Shown here one piece after another: positions 22,554 to 28,636 of a stretch of 29,728 nt of DNA (positions are counted from its first letter, which is position 1; every line of letters starts with the position of its first letter). Below the pieces are notes generated by a model that did not search any database, was not told the DNA's origin, and saw only the letters and a program-made list of their open reading frames with translations. Source of the stretch: a virus; the IMG/VR virus record IMGVR_UViG_3300025154_000318, positions 1 through 29,728 of that record, one strand, 5' to 3'. The position numbers and the translations under genes are program-made.

Positions 22554-23669
22554 TTATTTCTGCGGATTTCCCGTAGAGACCTCTCCGGAAAACAAGCCCT
22601 GCGCCCGCCTGAGATCAGCCATTGAAACATGAGAATACCATTGTGTCGTAAGAATATTTTTATGCCCGAGGAATCTCTGAATGATTGAAGCGTTGACATC
22701 AGAGGCCATAAGGTGACTGGCTATTGAATGCCTCATCAGGTGTGGCGTCACCCTTTTTGTCACCCCCGCCGCCTTGCAGATCCGTTTGATTGCTGCACGG
22801 ACATCCCCGATCGGCTCCCCTTCCATTTTTTTTAACCCGAACAGATATTCCCTGGGCTTCATCGGCCATAGATCCACCAGATCTTTTACCGCATCGATGA
22901 CCTGATCGCTCAGGGGCAAGACTTTTTCCGTCCCGCCCTTCTGTCGGACCTTCACAGCTCGATTCTCAAAGTCAAAATCTTCCAGTCTCAAAAAGCGAAC
23001 CTCTGAAAACCGAAACCCGAGCGCGTACAGGCAGAGGAAAAACGTCCTGTAAAACGGCTCCCGTTCCGCCGCCTGCATGATTCGACTGACCTCCTCCGGA
23101 CTCAGGACGACGGGAAGGGGCCTCGAGCATGGCAGCTTTTCATAGTGGATCGCCGGGATATCGATCTTCTTTTCCCGCCGGCACCACTTCAGGAATCCGG
23201 CGAAGTAGTCCAGCTCCTTATTCACCGTCCTGTTTTTCACCTTCCCGGCCCGGTTCTGCTGGTAAAGGCTGAAATACTCCGGCGCAATGTCCCGAACCTG
23301 ATACTGTCCTAGAATGGGGCTGATCGACTTCTCCCATGTCAGATTGATGTCCCGGCAAGTCCCTGGCCGTCGCCGATCCCCCACCCGACACCATTTGAGA
23401 TAACCCGGAAACAGATCCGCCACGGTGGATAACGAGGAGGATGCGACGACAACGGGCCGACGCTTCACGCCCATGAGGACCCGTTCGTGTCTTTTGGCCT
23501 CTCCGAGATCCGTCTCCGCCGGGAGCGTGATCTTCTTCCGCCCTCCACGCCGCCCGTTCGGCCAGTAATCGATCGCGAACCGAAAGGCGATGGATCCACA
23601 GTCCGGACAGTCGATCGTCCCCTGGGGCACCCTGCGGCGACAAGAACGGCATTTGATGATCAGGGCCAT
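22554..23669 (-). CDS. int: Phage integrase (tyrosine recombinase) with N-terminal zinc ribbon
   Basis: A 371-residue minus-strand protein. Residues 8-25 form a Cys4 zinc ribbon (CRSCRRR...CPDCGS). A core-binding domain follows (ADLFPGYLKWCRV...NRTVNKELDYFAGFLKWC). The catalytic domain has the Arg in YALGFRFSEVRFL, the box PHLMRHSIASHLMA (H-x-x-R), GHKNILTT, and QWYSHV with the nucleophilic Tyr. It should join attP to the 3' end of a host tRNA-Lys. It is last in the lysogeny operon, with its ATG one base after the upstream stop, and its own end overlaps an arm-like repeat. A zinc ribbon on the N-terminus is less common and may aid arm-site binding. Confidence 0.93.
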   Translation of the reverse strand: MALIIKCRSCRRRVPQGTIDCPDCGSIAFRFAIDYWPNGRRGGRKKITLPAETDLGEAKRHERVLMGVKRRPVVVASSSLSTVADLFPGYLKWCRVGDRRRPGTCRDINLTWEKSISPILGQYQVRDIAPEYFSLYQQNRAGKVKNRTVNKELDYFAGFLKWCRREKKIDIPAIHYEKLPCSRPLPVVLSPEEVSRIMQAAEREPFYRTFFLCLYALGFRFSEVRFLRLEDFDFENRAVKVRQKGGTEKVLPLSDQVIDAVKDLVDLWPMKPREYLFGLKKMEGEPIGDVRAAIKRICKAAGVTKRVTPHLMRHSIASHLMASDVNASIIQRFLGHKNILTTQWYSHVSMADLRRAQGLFSGEVSTGNPQK

Positions 23670-23670
23670 A

Positions 23671-23835
23671 TCAGTTTCCGCATTTGAAGATCATGGTCAG
23701 CAGTCCGGCCAAGACAATGGTGATGATCAGCGCCCAGGCATAGCTCCCATAATCATGCCGGGCTCCACAATGGGGGCATCGTCCGGACGAGTCGCTCTTC
23801 ATCTTGCCGCATTCATGGCAGGGGATCATGGACAT
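23671..23835 (-). CDS. Small zinc-ribbon membrane protein
   Basis: A 54-residue minus-strand protein. It has a Cys4 ribbon (CHECGKMK...CPHCGA, residues 6-24) followed by one membrane segment (WALIITIVLAGLLTMIF) and a Cys near the end. GGGAG lies nine bases before its ATG at 23835. It overlaps the upstream gene's stop by ten bases, and its own stop is one base from the integrase start, so it belongs to the same operon. Zinc ribbon plus single membrane helix is a common small accessory layout; function unknown. Confidence 0.7.
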   Translation of the reverse strand: MSMIPCHECGKMKSDSSGRCPHCGARHDYGSYAWALIITIVLAGLLTMIFKCGN

Positions 23836-24380
23836 GGCAACCCGCTCCCCGTTTTAAGAAAATTGACAAAATCATGTTGGGATAAGTGATATTGTCCATC
23901 CGTAATAAGTGTTTTCTTGTGTTCATCGGGCCTCAATAGATCAAAATGCACAGAACCGTGGATGAAATAACCTTTCTCATCGGTCAAATCAGACGTGGCG
24001 CTGGTCACTTGGCATACAAGACTAATGTGCTTCATTGCTTCTTTCCATATCAGCCTTTTTGCCAGTTTTGAGTCATAGAGTACATGGCCCTGAGCAAAGG
24101 AATAGGCATTCCCCTGCGTCCATTTAAATACCTTTTTGGTCAGTTTTCTTTTTCTGGTCTTTTCGTTTTTTTTGACCCATCCATATTGTATTTGCCCATC
24201 AATGAGCTCCGGCTCAATTCGCTCGGTAAACCGAATGTCCAACTGGTCTTTGAAATATTCGCCAACGGCGAAAAACCATCCATCAGCATAGCCATCGACA
24301 AACTTAACAATTAGTGAGAGAGATCTTTTTGTTCGTGGCATCGGTAACCTTATAGATATATCACGTTCCTGTATTTCCAA
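23826..24380 (-). CDS. Hypothetical protein in the lysogeny operon
   Basis: A 184-residue minus-strand protein if it begins at ATG 24380. ATG 24342 (MPRTKRSLSL), with AAGG just ahead, is a good alternative and would avoid the overlap with the upstream gene. Features: SLSLIVKFVDGYADGWFFAVG, a basic stretch (KNEKTRKRKLTKKVFKW), a central QGNAYSFAQGHVLYDSKLAK, and an acidic/His-rich end. No family recognised. Low GC compared with the structural genes. Its stop overlaps the small zinc-ribbon gene. Confidence 0.6.
   Translation of the reverse strand: MEIQERDISIRLPMPRTKRSLSLIVKFVDGYADGWFFAVGEYFKDQLDIRFTERIEPELIDGQIQYGWVKKNEKTRKRKLTKKVFKWTQGNAYSFAQGHVLYDSKLAKRLIWKEAMKHISLVCQVTSATSDLTDEKGYFIHGSVHFDLLRPDEHKKTLITDGQYHLSQHDFVNFLKTGSGLPCP
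24352..24369. repeat. 18-base direct repeat, copy 1
   Basis: ATAGATATATCACGTTCC is found here and again, without mismatch, at 24920-24937. Here it covers the 5' end of the 184-residue gene. It contains the palindrome GATATATC. On the minus strand it reads GGAACGTGATATATCTAT upstream of the likely start. Confidence 0.75.
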
Positions 24381-24966
24381 AATTCATAAGTTTCCTATAT
24401 TCACGTGAGATCCATTCAAGCAGAGCATTTTCCATATATTTGTATTTTTTTGGCAAAACACATTGCATCAATCTGAGCGAGCCAGAAGCCATGTCATTAT
24501 AAATTTCAAGGTTGAACTCTTCGGTTTCTAAATCAACGGAAGCTCGGATGGAATTCCCGTCACCTAAGCCCGTCAGGTGAACATATTTTCTCTTTTTAGC
24601 TGCGGTTATGGTTTTTATACTTCCCTCGGGTATGGGGGGGCTCATTGATTGCATACTAGACATAGACGGCAAAAAACTTTGTCCTCGAATCGCTCGTTGT
24701 TTTATTTCATCTTTGAACGGTTGTAACGATTCAGGAATTCCCTTTTCCATGAAAGCCTGAATTAAATGTTTACAGAGACGGCGGGGATCATCTATGGAAT
24801 ATTTTTTCAGCGTGATTTGAAAATATTTGCAGGAACAGCTCGTCTCATCGAAATCGACCTTATAATAAGCCCCGCGATTTGATAGACTCTCAAAATACAT
24901 TTCCTTGCCAGTTTCTGTCATAGATATATCACGTTCCCCCTTTTCCTGATGAAGCCACCGGCGCAT
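24361..24966 (-). CDS. SWIM zinc-finger protein
   Basis: The frame is open from ATG 24966 (201 residues), but that start overlaps the repressor gene by 38 bases. ATG 24921 (MTETGKEMYFESLSNRG, 186 residues) directly follows the 18-base repeat and may be the true start. A SWIM finger is visible: SCSCKYFQ (C-x-C) then RRLCKHLIQAF (C-x-H). SWIM fingers bind DNA or proteins and occur in recombination- and transposase-related proteins. The C-terminal half has two beta-rich stretches (YVHLTGLGDGNSIRASVDL...FNLEIYNDM). It is second in the lysogeny operon. Function unknown. Confidence 0.65.
   Translation of the reverse strand: MRRWLHQEKGERDISMTETGKEMYFESLSNRGAYYKVDFDETSCSCKYFQITLKKYSIDDPRRLCKHLIQAFMEKGIPESLQPFKDEIKQRAIRGQSFLPSMSSMQSMSPPIPEGSIKTITAAKKRKYVHLTGLGDGNSIRASVDLETEEFNLEIYNDMASGSLRLMQCVLPKKYKYMENALLEWISREYRKLMNFGNTGT
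24920..24937. repeat. 18-base direct repeat, copy 2
   Basis: Identical to 24352-24369. On the minus strand it ends with the TATG that contains the probable ATG 24921 of the SWIM gene. It also overlaps the end of the repressor gene. Confidence 0.75.
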
Positions 24967-25303
24967 TTGCTCCAGGAGTAGGGGAGGTCAGTTTGTCATA
25001 ATTCTTCCGAAATTTGGCTATTACGCTTTGAGCTTCGGCCAGCTCTTCCGTGCGGGCAAAATATTTACCTTTCCATTTCTCGATCTCGCTGGATAAAAGC
25101 TTTTCCCCCTGGCCGGTACGCAGCCATTCAAGACGCAAACCTCTTTCTACGCCAAGCAAGAGTAGCTTATTTTTTATCGTCCCCGTTTTTTTCTTGTTCG
25201 AAAAATTGGAGATCGTTTCCCCAACGGCTTTTGCAACCGCCCCTTCCGTCTTGTAGCCGCAAGAATCCATCAATCTTTTAAGTATTTGTGTAATTTCATC
25301 CAT
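24929..25303 (-). CDS. Phage CI-type repressor (HTH only, no peptidase domain)
   Basis: A 124-residue minus-strand protein. Residues about 1-65 form a CI-like helix-turn-helix domain (QILKRLMDSCGYKTEGAVAKAVG...ETISNFSNKKKTGTI...LLLGVERGLRLEWLRTGQG), ending in the 'LEWL.TG.G' typical of that family. A coiled coil follows (SSEIEKWKGKYFARTEELAEAQSV), probably for dimer or tetramer formation. There is no LexA-like peptidase domain, so RecA-triggered self-cleavage is unlikely; another induction route would be needed. No Shine-Dalgarno precedes the ATG, so a leaderless message, as for lambda cI, is possible. It is divergent from a promoter with a palindromic operator. Confidence 0.8.
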   Translation of the reverse strand: MDEITQILKRLMDSCGYKTEGAVAKAVGETISNFSNKKKTGTIKNKLLLLGVERGLRLEWLRTGQGEKLLSSEIEKWKGKYFARTEELAEAQSVIAKFRKNYDKLTSPTPGANAPVASSGKGGT

Positions 25304-25330
25304 GATTCAAAAAATAAATTAAAAAAATGC

Positions 25331-25361
25331 TTGACATGTTTTGATGAATCGTGTATTCATC
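25331..25361 (+). promoter_or_regulatory. Rightward early promoter with overlapping operator
   Basis: TTGACA (25331-25336), 17 bases, then TATTCA (25354-25359): a near-consensus sigma70 promoter pointing to the early genes. The palindrome GATGAAT-CGTGT-ATTCATC (25343-25361) covers the spacer and -10 box, so a bound dimer would block RNA polymerase. It is the best candidate operator of the divergent CI-type repressor. A second smaller palindrome GATTAAGAATC lies at 25371-25381. Confidence 0.75.
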
Positions 25362-25411
25362 CACCCCAGAGATTAAGAATCAACCCCTAAACCTTAACGA
25401 GGAGGCAAGTC

Positions 25412-25834
25412 ATGATAAAAATACCAGCAATCTACCTCCCCGCATTTTGGCGCAACACAACGGCCTATGAGCGAGAGCGCGGCTGCATCGGAATAGGGTT
25501 AACTCTTGAATCCGGTGAGACCGTGCGATTTCGCCTGGATGCGATTAACGCGCGCCATCTGTCCGAGACCATCACGGAATACCTCCCTACGAACCCTTCC
25601 TCCACTCGCTCAAATCTTCCGGATGATCAACCGTTTGTTGCTCATCCCATGGCGTCCAACCCGTTGCACACATATAAACATCATCTGCCGCAAGCTGGGG
25701 CGAATCATATGACCCCAAATTCTCATCGTCAATCCAAAGGCAATAACGGCCTCGCACGTTTTCATCAGGCCTTATCGCAAAAGTTCCAATGTTTGTTCGA
25801 TATTGGTAAATTTCTATGTCCCCTCAAGAAATAG
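25412..25834 (+). CDS. First early protein, unknown function
   Basis: A 140-residue protein with a strong AGGAGG before ATG 25412, the first gene after the early promoter. The first 60 residues look like a small folded domain (IPAIYLPAFWRNTTAYERE, IGIGLTLESGETVRFRLDAI). The rest (HTYKHHLPQAGANHMTPNS...) is less regular and may be disordered or out of true frame. No helix-turn-helix, so it is not an obvious Cro. Its end overlaps the next ATG by 19 bases. Confidence 0.55.
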   Translation: MIKIPAIYLPAFWRNTTAYERERGCIGIGLTLESGETVRFRLDAINARHLSETITEYLPTNPSSTRSNLPDDQPFVAHPMASNPLHTYKHHLPQAGANHMTPNSHRQSKGNNGLARFHQALSQKFQCLFDIGKFLCPLKK

Positions 25835-26097
25835 ATGCCCTCCGCAAGGAGGTCAAACACAAACTGGTCGATCTCGGGCTCGATCGGCCGGGTTCATACG
25901 AGATCATTGCTCCGCATCTGCGCCTGCCCGTCAGCAAGAAGATCCTCAGCATGGCGTTGACGGGTTATCGCCATGGGAAGGCAGCCCAGGCCCTCCTGGA
26001 GGAGCTTTTAACGGTATTGTCGGCCTGGCCTCCGGAGGCTGATAGAAATACTCCCCATTGTGGACATATACACAATGGGGAAAAGAAAAACAATTAA
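25816..26097 (+). CDS. Putative HTH DNA-binding early regulator
   Basis: A 93-residue protein from ATG 25816. The middle reads IIAPHLRLPVSKKILSMALTGYRHGKAAQALLEELLTVL; the 'S.xxLSxAL.GYR.G..a..lL.eL' pattern recalls phage regulator helix-turn-helix domains of Cro/Cox type. No other domain. It may be the functional opponent of the CI-type repressor. An 11-bp inverted repeat covers its last codons, which could allow control of its own message or of the next gene. Call from pattern only. Confidence 0.5.
   Translation: MSPQEIDALRKEVKHKLVDLGLDRPGSYEIIAPHLRLPVSKKILSMALTGYRHGKAAQALLEELLTVLSAWPPEADRNTPHCGHIHNGEKKNN
26052..26081. repeat. Perfect 11-bp inverted repeat (8-base loop)
   Basis: TCCCCATTGTG (26052-26062) and CACAATGGGGA (26071-26081) are exact complements around GACATATA. 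It lies in the last codons of the preceding gene and 38 bases before the next ATG. The following bases are A-rich rather than T-rich, so it is not a plain terminator on this strand. Confidence 0.75.
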
Positions 26098-26119
26098 ATT
26101 TTTAAGGGGAGGGTGAACG

Positions 26120-26380
26120 ATGAAATCAGGACAAATATCCCTCGATCTTTCATACAAACCCCACAATGTCCTTTTAGATCTGGGCAAGAAAACCGAACGA
26201 ATTACTTTTACAGCCACTGATGACCTTACTTCAATGCTCCGCTTGCTTACAAATAGGCTGGGCGTTTCCATTTCTGAGTATTGCCATGACCGCGTGATCG
26301 AATGCGCCTCTCGTGACATTGGTGAAATCCTCCTTCTTCAAGCAAAAGCGAACAAACCGCTGAAAGATTTGTTGCGATGA
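26120..26380 (+). CDS. Small early protein, unknown function
   Basis: An 86-residue protein with GGGGAGGG before ATG 26120. A beta-rich start (ISLDLSYKPHNVLLDLGKKTERITFTATDD) is followed by a helical part (LTSMLRLLTNRLGVSISEYCHDRVIECASRDIGEILLLQ). The helical part with SISEYCHDRVIE recalls ribbon-helix-helix-type or antirepressor small proteins, but the match is weak. The 80 bases after its stop hold a T-rich promoter-like sequence and a hairpin, so the next gene may be controlled separately. Confidence 0.55.
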   Translation: MKSGQISLDLSYKPHNVLLDLGKKTERITFTATDDLTSMLRLLTNRLGVSISEYCHDRVIECASRDIGEILLLQAKANKPLKDLLR

Positions 26381-26393
26381 TGGACTCTTTTTT

Positions 26394-26442
26394 TTGACAT
26401 GCAAGTATACCTCGGTGTGATCATGATGCACAGCGGGTATAC
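26394..26442 (+). promoter_or_regulatory. Possible promoter and hairpin leader
   Basis: TTGACA at 26394-26399 is a perfect -35 box; a -10 box is poor (TGTGAT/TGATCA about 16-18 bases later). GTATACC (26405-26411) pairs with GGTATAC (26436-26442), and inside them TGTG pairs with CACA around ATCATGATG. The nested hairpin ends 18 bases before ATG 26461 and could control its translation or be a protein site. Confidence 0.35.
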
Positions 26443-26460
26443 CACAAAGGAATCAAGCAC

Positions 26461-26814
26461 ATGCCCCGTACCATTGAACAGCAGATCAAAGACCTTCTGG
26501 ACAGAGTGAATCTCCTGGAGGGGATCGTAATCGAGGGGAAGCAACCACCCACGCCCGGATCGGAGGAATATTTCAACGTCGTTATCCCGGCGCTGGCGAA
26601 AGGGGATGTCAAGCCACTGATCGCATTCAAGAAGCGCGGCGGGGTAGTCCCGGACTATGAGCCCCTGCCGAATGAAGCCCGCAGAACCTGTATTTATAAG
26701 CCCCGCAAACGAGTAGAGAGGCCCCGGGCAGAACCTACAAACGGTTGCGGAACCCCGGTCATGCTTCTTCCGGGCCGCGATAAGGCGGCAAAAGAGCAGC
26801 GGCGCGTGGTGTAG
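26461..26814 (+). CDS. Hypothetical early protein
   Basis: A 117-residue protein from ATG 26461 with AAAGGAA 9 bases ahead. An N-terminal helix (IEQQIKDLLDRVNLLEGIVIEG) looks able to form a coiled coil. A middle FNVVIPALAKGDVKPLIAFKKRG is followed by a basic, proline-containing end (KPRKRVERPRAEPTN). No family recognised. Confidence 0.55.
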   Translation: MPRTIEQQIKDLLDRVNLLEGIVIEGKQPPTPGSEEYFNVVIPALAKGDVKPLIAFKKRGGVVPDYEPLPNEARRTCIYKPRKRVERPRAEPTNGCGTPVMLLPGRDKAAKEQRRVV

Positions 26815-26819
26815 TGGTA

Positions 26820-26849
26820 GTTGGGTCCGTCGTGGGGAACGGACCCAAC
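26820..26849. repeat. Perfect 11-bp inverted repeat before a membrane protein gene
   Basis: GTTGGGTCCGT (26820-26830) and ACGGACCCAAC (26839-26849) pair exactly around CGTGGGGA. It lies between the 26461 gene and the ribosome site of the next one, with no T-run after it. Stem and loop lengths equal those of the repeat at 26052-26081, though the sequence differs. Confidence 0.75.
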
Positions 26850-26868
26850 CTCGAAACGGAGGCAAGCC

Positions 26869-27054
26869 ATGAAGAGCCATGAGACACAATCATATGTGAA
26901 TGTCGGGGGATGGCAAATTCTCCTTTGGGGTTTCAAGGAAAGTCCCCCGAAGGCCCTGCAGGAGATCGGCGCCTGCCTGCTTATGTTCGCCGTGATGTTT
27001 GGAGCGTTGTTTTTGAAGGATATCCTGATTTGGATTGGGGAGGTGCTTGGATGA
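26869..27054 (+). CDS. Small membrane protein
   Basis: A 61-residue protein. I start at ATG 26869 because ACGGAGG lies seven bases before it; a TTG at 26821 would run through the hairpin. It has one or two membrane segments near the C-terminus (IGACLLMFAVMFGALFL, ILIWIGEVLG). Its stop overlaps the next ATG at 27051. Function unknown; likely inner membrane. Confidence 0.6.
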   Translation: MKSHETQSYVNVGGWQILLWGFKESPPKALQEIGACLLMFAVMFGALFLKDILIWIGEVLG

Positions 27055-27272
27055 GTACATCGTCTGCTGTTTTTGAAGCCAATAGGACTCTTTCTTGGAC
27101 GTTCGCGGGATGCTTGAACTCAGGTGAATCGGTGTTCTTTACGCCGGCGGGAGATTTGGCCATCGAAAAAGATCATGCCTACTTGATGGAAGTGACCCCG
27201 GAGGAACGAGCCGAAATCTATCAAAAATGGCCACACCTGAATCCCATATCAAAGATGAGCCTTTCAGGTTGA
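27051..27272 (+). CDS. Small hypothetical protein
   Basis: A 73-residue protein starting at ATG 27051, overlapping the upstream stop, with GGGGAGG ahead. Sequence is mixed (FEANRTLSWTFAGCLNSGE, DLAIEKDHAYLMEVTPEER). No family recognised. Confidence 0.55.
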   Translation: MSTSSAVFEANRTLSWTFAGCLNSGESVFFTPAGDLAIEKDHAYLMEVTPEERAEIYQKWPHLNPISKMSLSG

Positions 27273-27296
27273 ATGACCACAATAGAGAGCTAGTAT

Positions 27297-27389
27297 ATGC
27301 AAAAGTGGCTTATTAAAAACGCGATCGCATTCACGGCCCTGGGGCTGGCAGCCCTGGGGTATATGATCATCGGCTTTTTTAAGATGTGA
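27297..27389 (+). CDS. 30-residue single-span membrane peptide
   Basis: ATG 27297 has GAGAG eight bases before it and gives MQKWLIKNAIAFTALG continuing LAALGYMIIGFFKM: a basic start, one membrane helix and a short end. Fills the 126-base gap between two genes. Short phage membrane peptides are common but seldom characterised. Confidence 0.5.
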   Translation: MQKWLIKNAIAFTALGLAALGYMIIGFFKM

Positions 27390-27398
27390 GATGATTTC

Positions 27399-27689
27399 AT
27401 GAGCGGGACACCTGTCGCAAGCGAATATTTCCGCTGGGGGACGCAGTCGCGCAAGCTATACGATCGCCTGACGTGCGGTCCGGTCACCGCATCCGAAATT
27501 GTCAGGCAGCTCAAGATCCATCAATACCACAAAAAGATTTCCGAGATCCGGAACCGGATCGCCGGGACGGGCGTCACCGTCAAAGCCAGGCCGATCGACG
27601 GACGCCGCCGCGGACGCCTTGTCTTGGAATTCCGCCTGGCCCTCGAGAATGTTGAGAGCATCGAGGCCGCGAAGGAGGCTTTGAATTGA
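27399..27689 (+). CDS. Small winged-helix-like protein
   Basis: A 96-residue protein from ATG 27399. Its order of helices and basic wing (TQSRKLYDRLTCGPVTASEIVRQLKI, KKISEIRNRIAG, then VKARPIDGRRRGRLVLEFRLAL) is that of a small winged-helix DNA-binding domain as found in phage replication or regulator proteins. Its stop overlaps the TTG start of the next gene. Confidence 0.55.
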   Translation: MSGTPVASEYFRWGTQSRKLYDRLTCGPVTASEIVRQLKIHQYHKKISEIRNRIAGTGVTVKARPIDGRRRGRLVLEFRLALENVESIEAAKEALN

Positions 27690-28636
27690 CCGAATCCCGT
27701 CGATGCTTTCCTCATTGCGGAAAATGCCAATCGACGGCGGTGTACCTGGATGACGAGCCCTGGACCGGCAGCAAGTACATCGCCTGTCTGAAGTGTGGGA
27801 ACCGTTGGCCGGGCGGGGTTGAACCATATATGGCCGAAAAAGGGGAGGGAAATATGAGCAAAAGGGCTACGTGTAAGAACTGCAAGCGGGAAGAAATGAG
27901 CATCATCCGCGAAGGACTCTGCGGAATCTGCGCGGAGATGGCGAAAAAGAATCCGGATCCGGAGCTTCGGGCGTCCGCCTTGGCCGAGGTCCGGGCAAAA
28001 GTCGAACGGAGCGATCTCAAGGGTCCGCGGTATGATGGTCCCCGGAAGAAGAAGGCCGCAAAAGCCCCAGGAGATCGTGTGCGCGATATCGCACACCCAA
28101 AGAAAACGTCCGGCGGGGATCCGCCCCCGTTGCCGGCTGGCGGATATCCGCCTCCCCTGAGTAAAACGCGTTCAGAAGAGTTTCATGAATCCCTGAAACG
28201 TACGCGGCAACGTGCAGAAAATATCCTGGGAAAGAAATCCCCTGGCTCGGTTCATCCGATGGCGACGCCCGAAAAGGAACTCGGTCCGTCCGGCGTCAGG
28301 GCTTGCCGGATTTGCGGTTGCACGGATGATCATGCCTGTGAAGGTGGGTGTTCCTGGGTAGTGGATCCGGATTTCGGAGATCTATGCAGCCGGTGTGCTT
28401 CCGATCTTATTCGGGTGGCAGATAATACCCCCACGAGGGTCGTTCCTTCCCAAGCCAAATCCATGAAGTCGATTGTCATTCAACTCAGCTTCTCCGGAGC
28501 AGACATTCTGATGTATCGCTTGTTCGAGATTTATTGTCACCACCATCAGAGACGGAACCCGGAAGGACAAATCCTTTTCATGATCAAAGAGGCCGTCAGA
28601 GCGGCAACACGTCATCAAACACAGGAGGGTATATGA
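27686..28636 (+). CDS. Multi-zinc-ribbon protein with unusual TTG start
   Basis: A 316-residue protein. TTG 27686 is supported by AAGGAGG eight bases before it; ATG 27854, with GGGGAGGG, is a fair internal start. Three Cys clusters are visible: CGKC...CLKCG (about residues 11-38), CKNCKRE...CGIC (63-82), and CRICGCTDDHACEGGCSW...LCSRC (about 208-238), each able to bind zinc. Between them is a disordered basic and proline-rich linker (KKKAAKAPGD, PPPLPAGGYPPPL). The C-terminal 65 residues are helical (SGADILMYRLFEIYCHHHQ). It overlaps the second DGR target (ATGA at 28633-28636). It may be a regulator or two fused small genes. Confidence 0.6.
   Translation: MTESRRCFPHCGKCQSTAVYLDDEPWTGSKYIACLKCGNRWPGGVEPYMAEKGEGNMSKRATCKNCKREEMSIIREGLCGICAEMAKKNPDPELRASALAEVRAKVERSDLKGPRYDGPRKKKAAKAPGDRVRDIAHPKKTSGGDPPPLPAGGYPPPLSKTRSEEFHESLKRTRQRAENILGKKSPGSVHPMATPEKELGPSGVRACRICGCTDDHACEGGCSWVVDPDFGDLCSRCASDLIRVADNTPTRVVPSQAKSMKSIVIQLSFSGADILMYRLFEIYCHHHQRRNPEGQILFMIKEAVRAATRHQTQEGI

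Larger units (their letters stand above)
22389..22581. other. attP: attP region with four integrase arm-like repeats
   Basis: GTAGAGAC followed by T or C occurs four times in the same direction: 22389-22397, 22399-22407, 22540-22548 and 22573-22581, two on each side of the tRNA-derived core (22442-22488). This resembles the arm-type sites bound by the N-terminal part of tyrosine integrases. The outermost right copy lies in the 3' end of the integrase gene. Presence on both sides indicates a joined, unintegrated att site. Confidence 0.65.

Noticed and set aside
22389-22581. CRISPR-like array from the four GTAGAGAC repeats
   Set aside because: Repeats are only about nine bases with irregular spacing and no unit spacers; integrase arm sites fit better.
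26802-26860. tRNA-like look of GTGGTGTAGTGGTAG before the hairpin
   Set aside because: No D-arm or T-arm pairing could be made; only the 11-bp hairpin is real.
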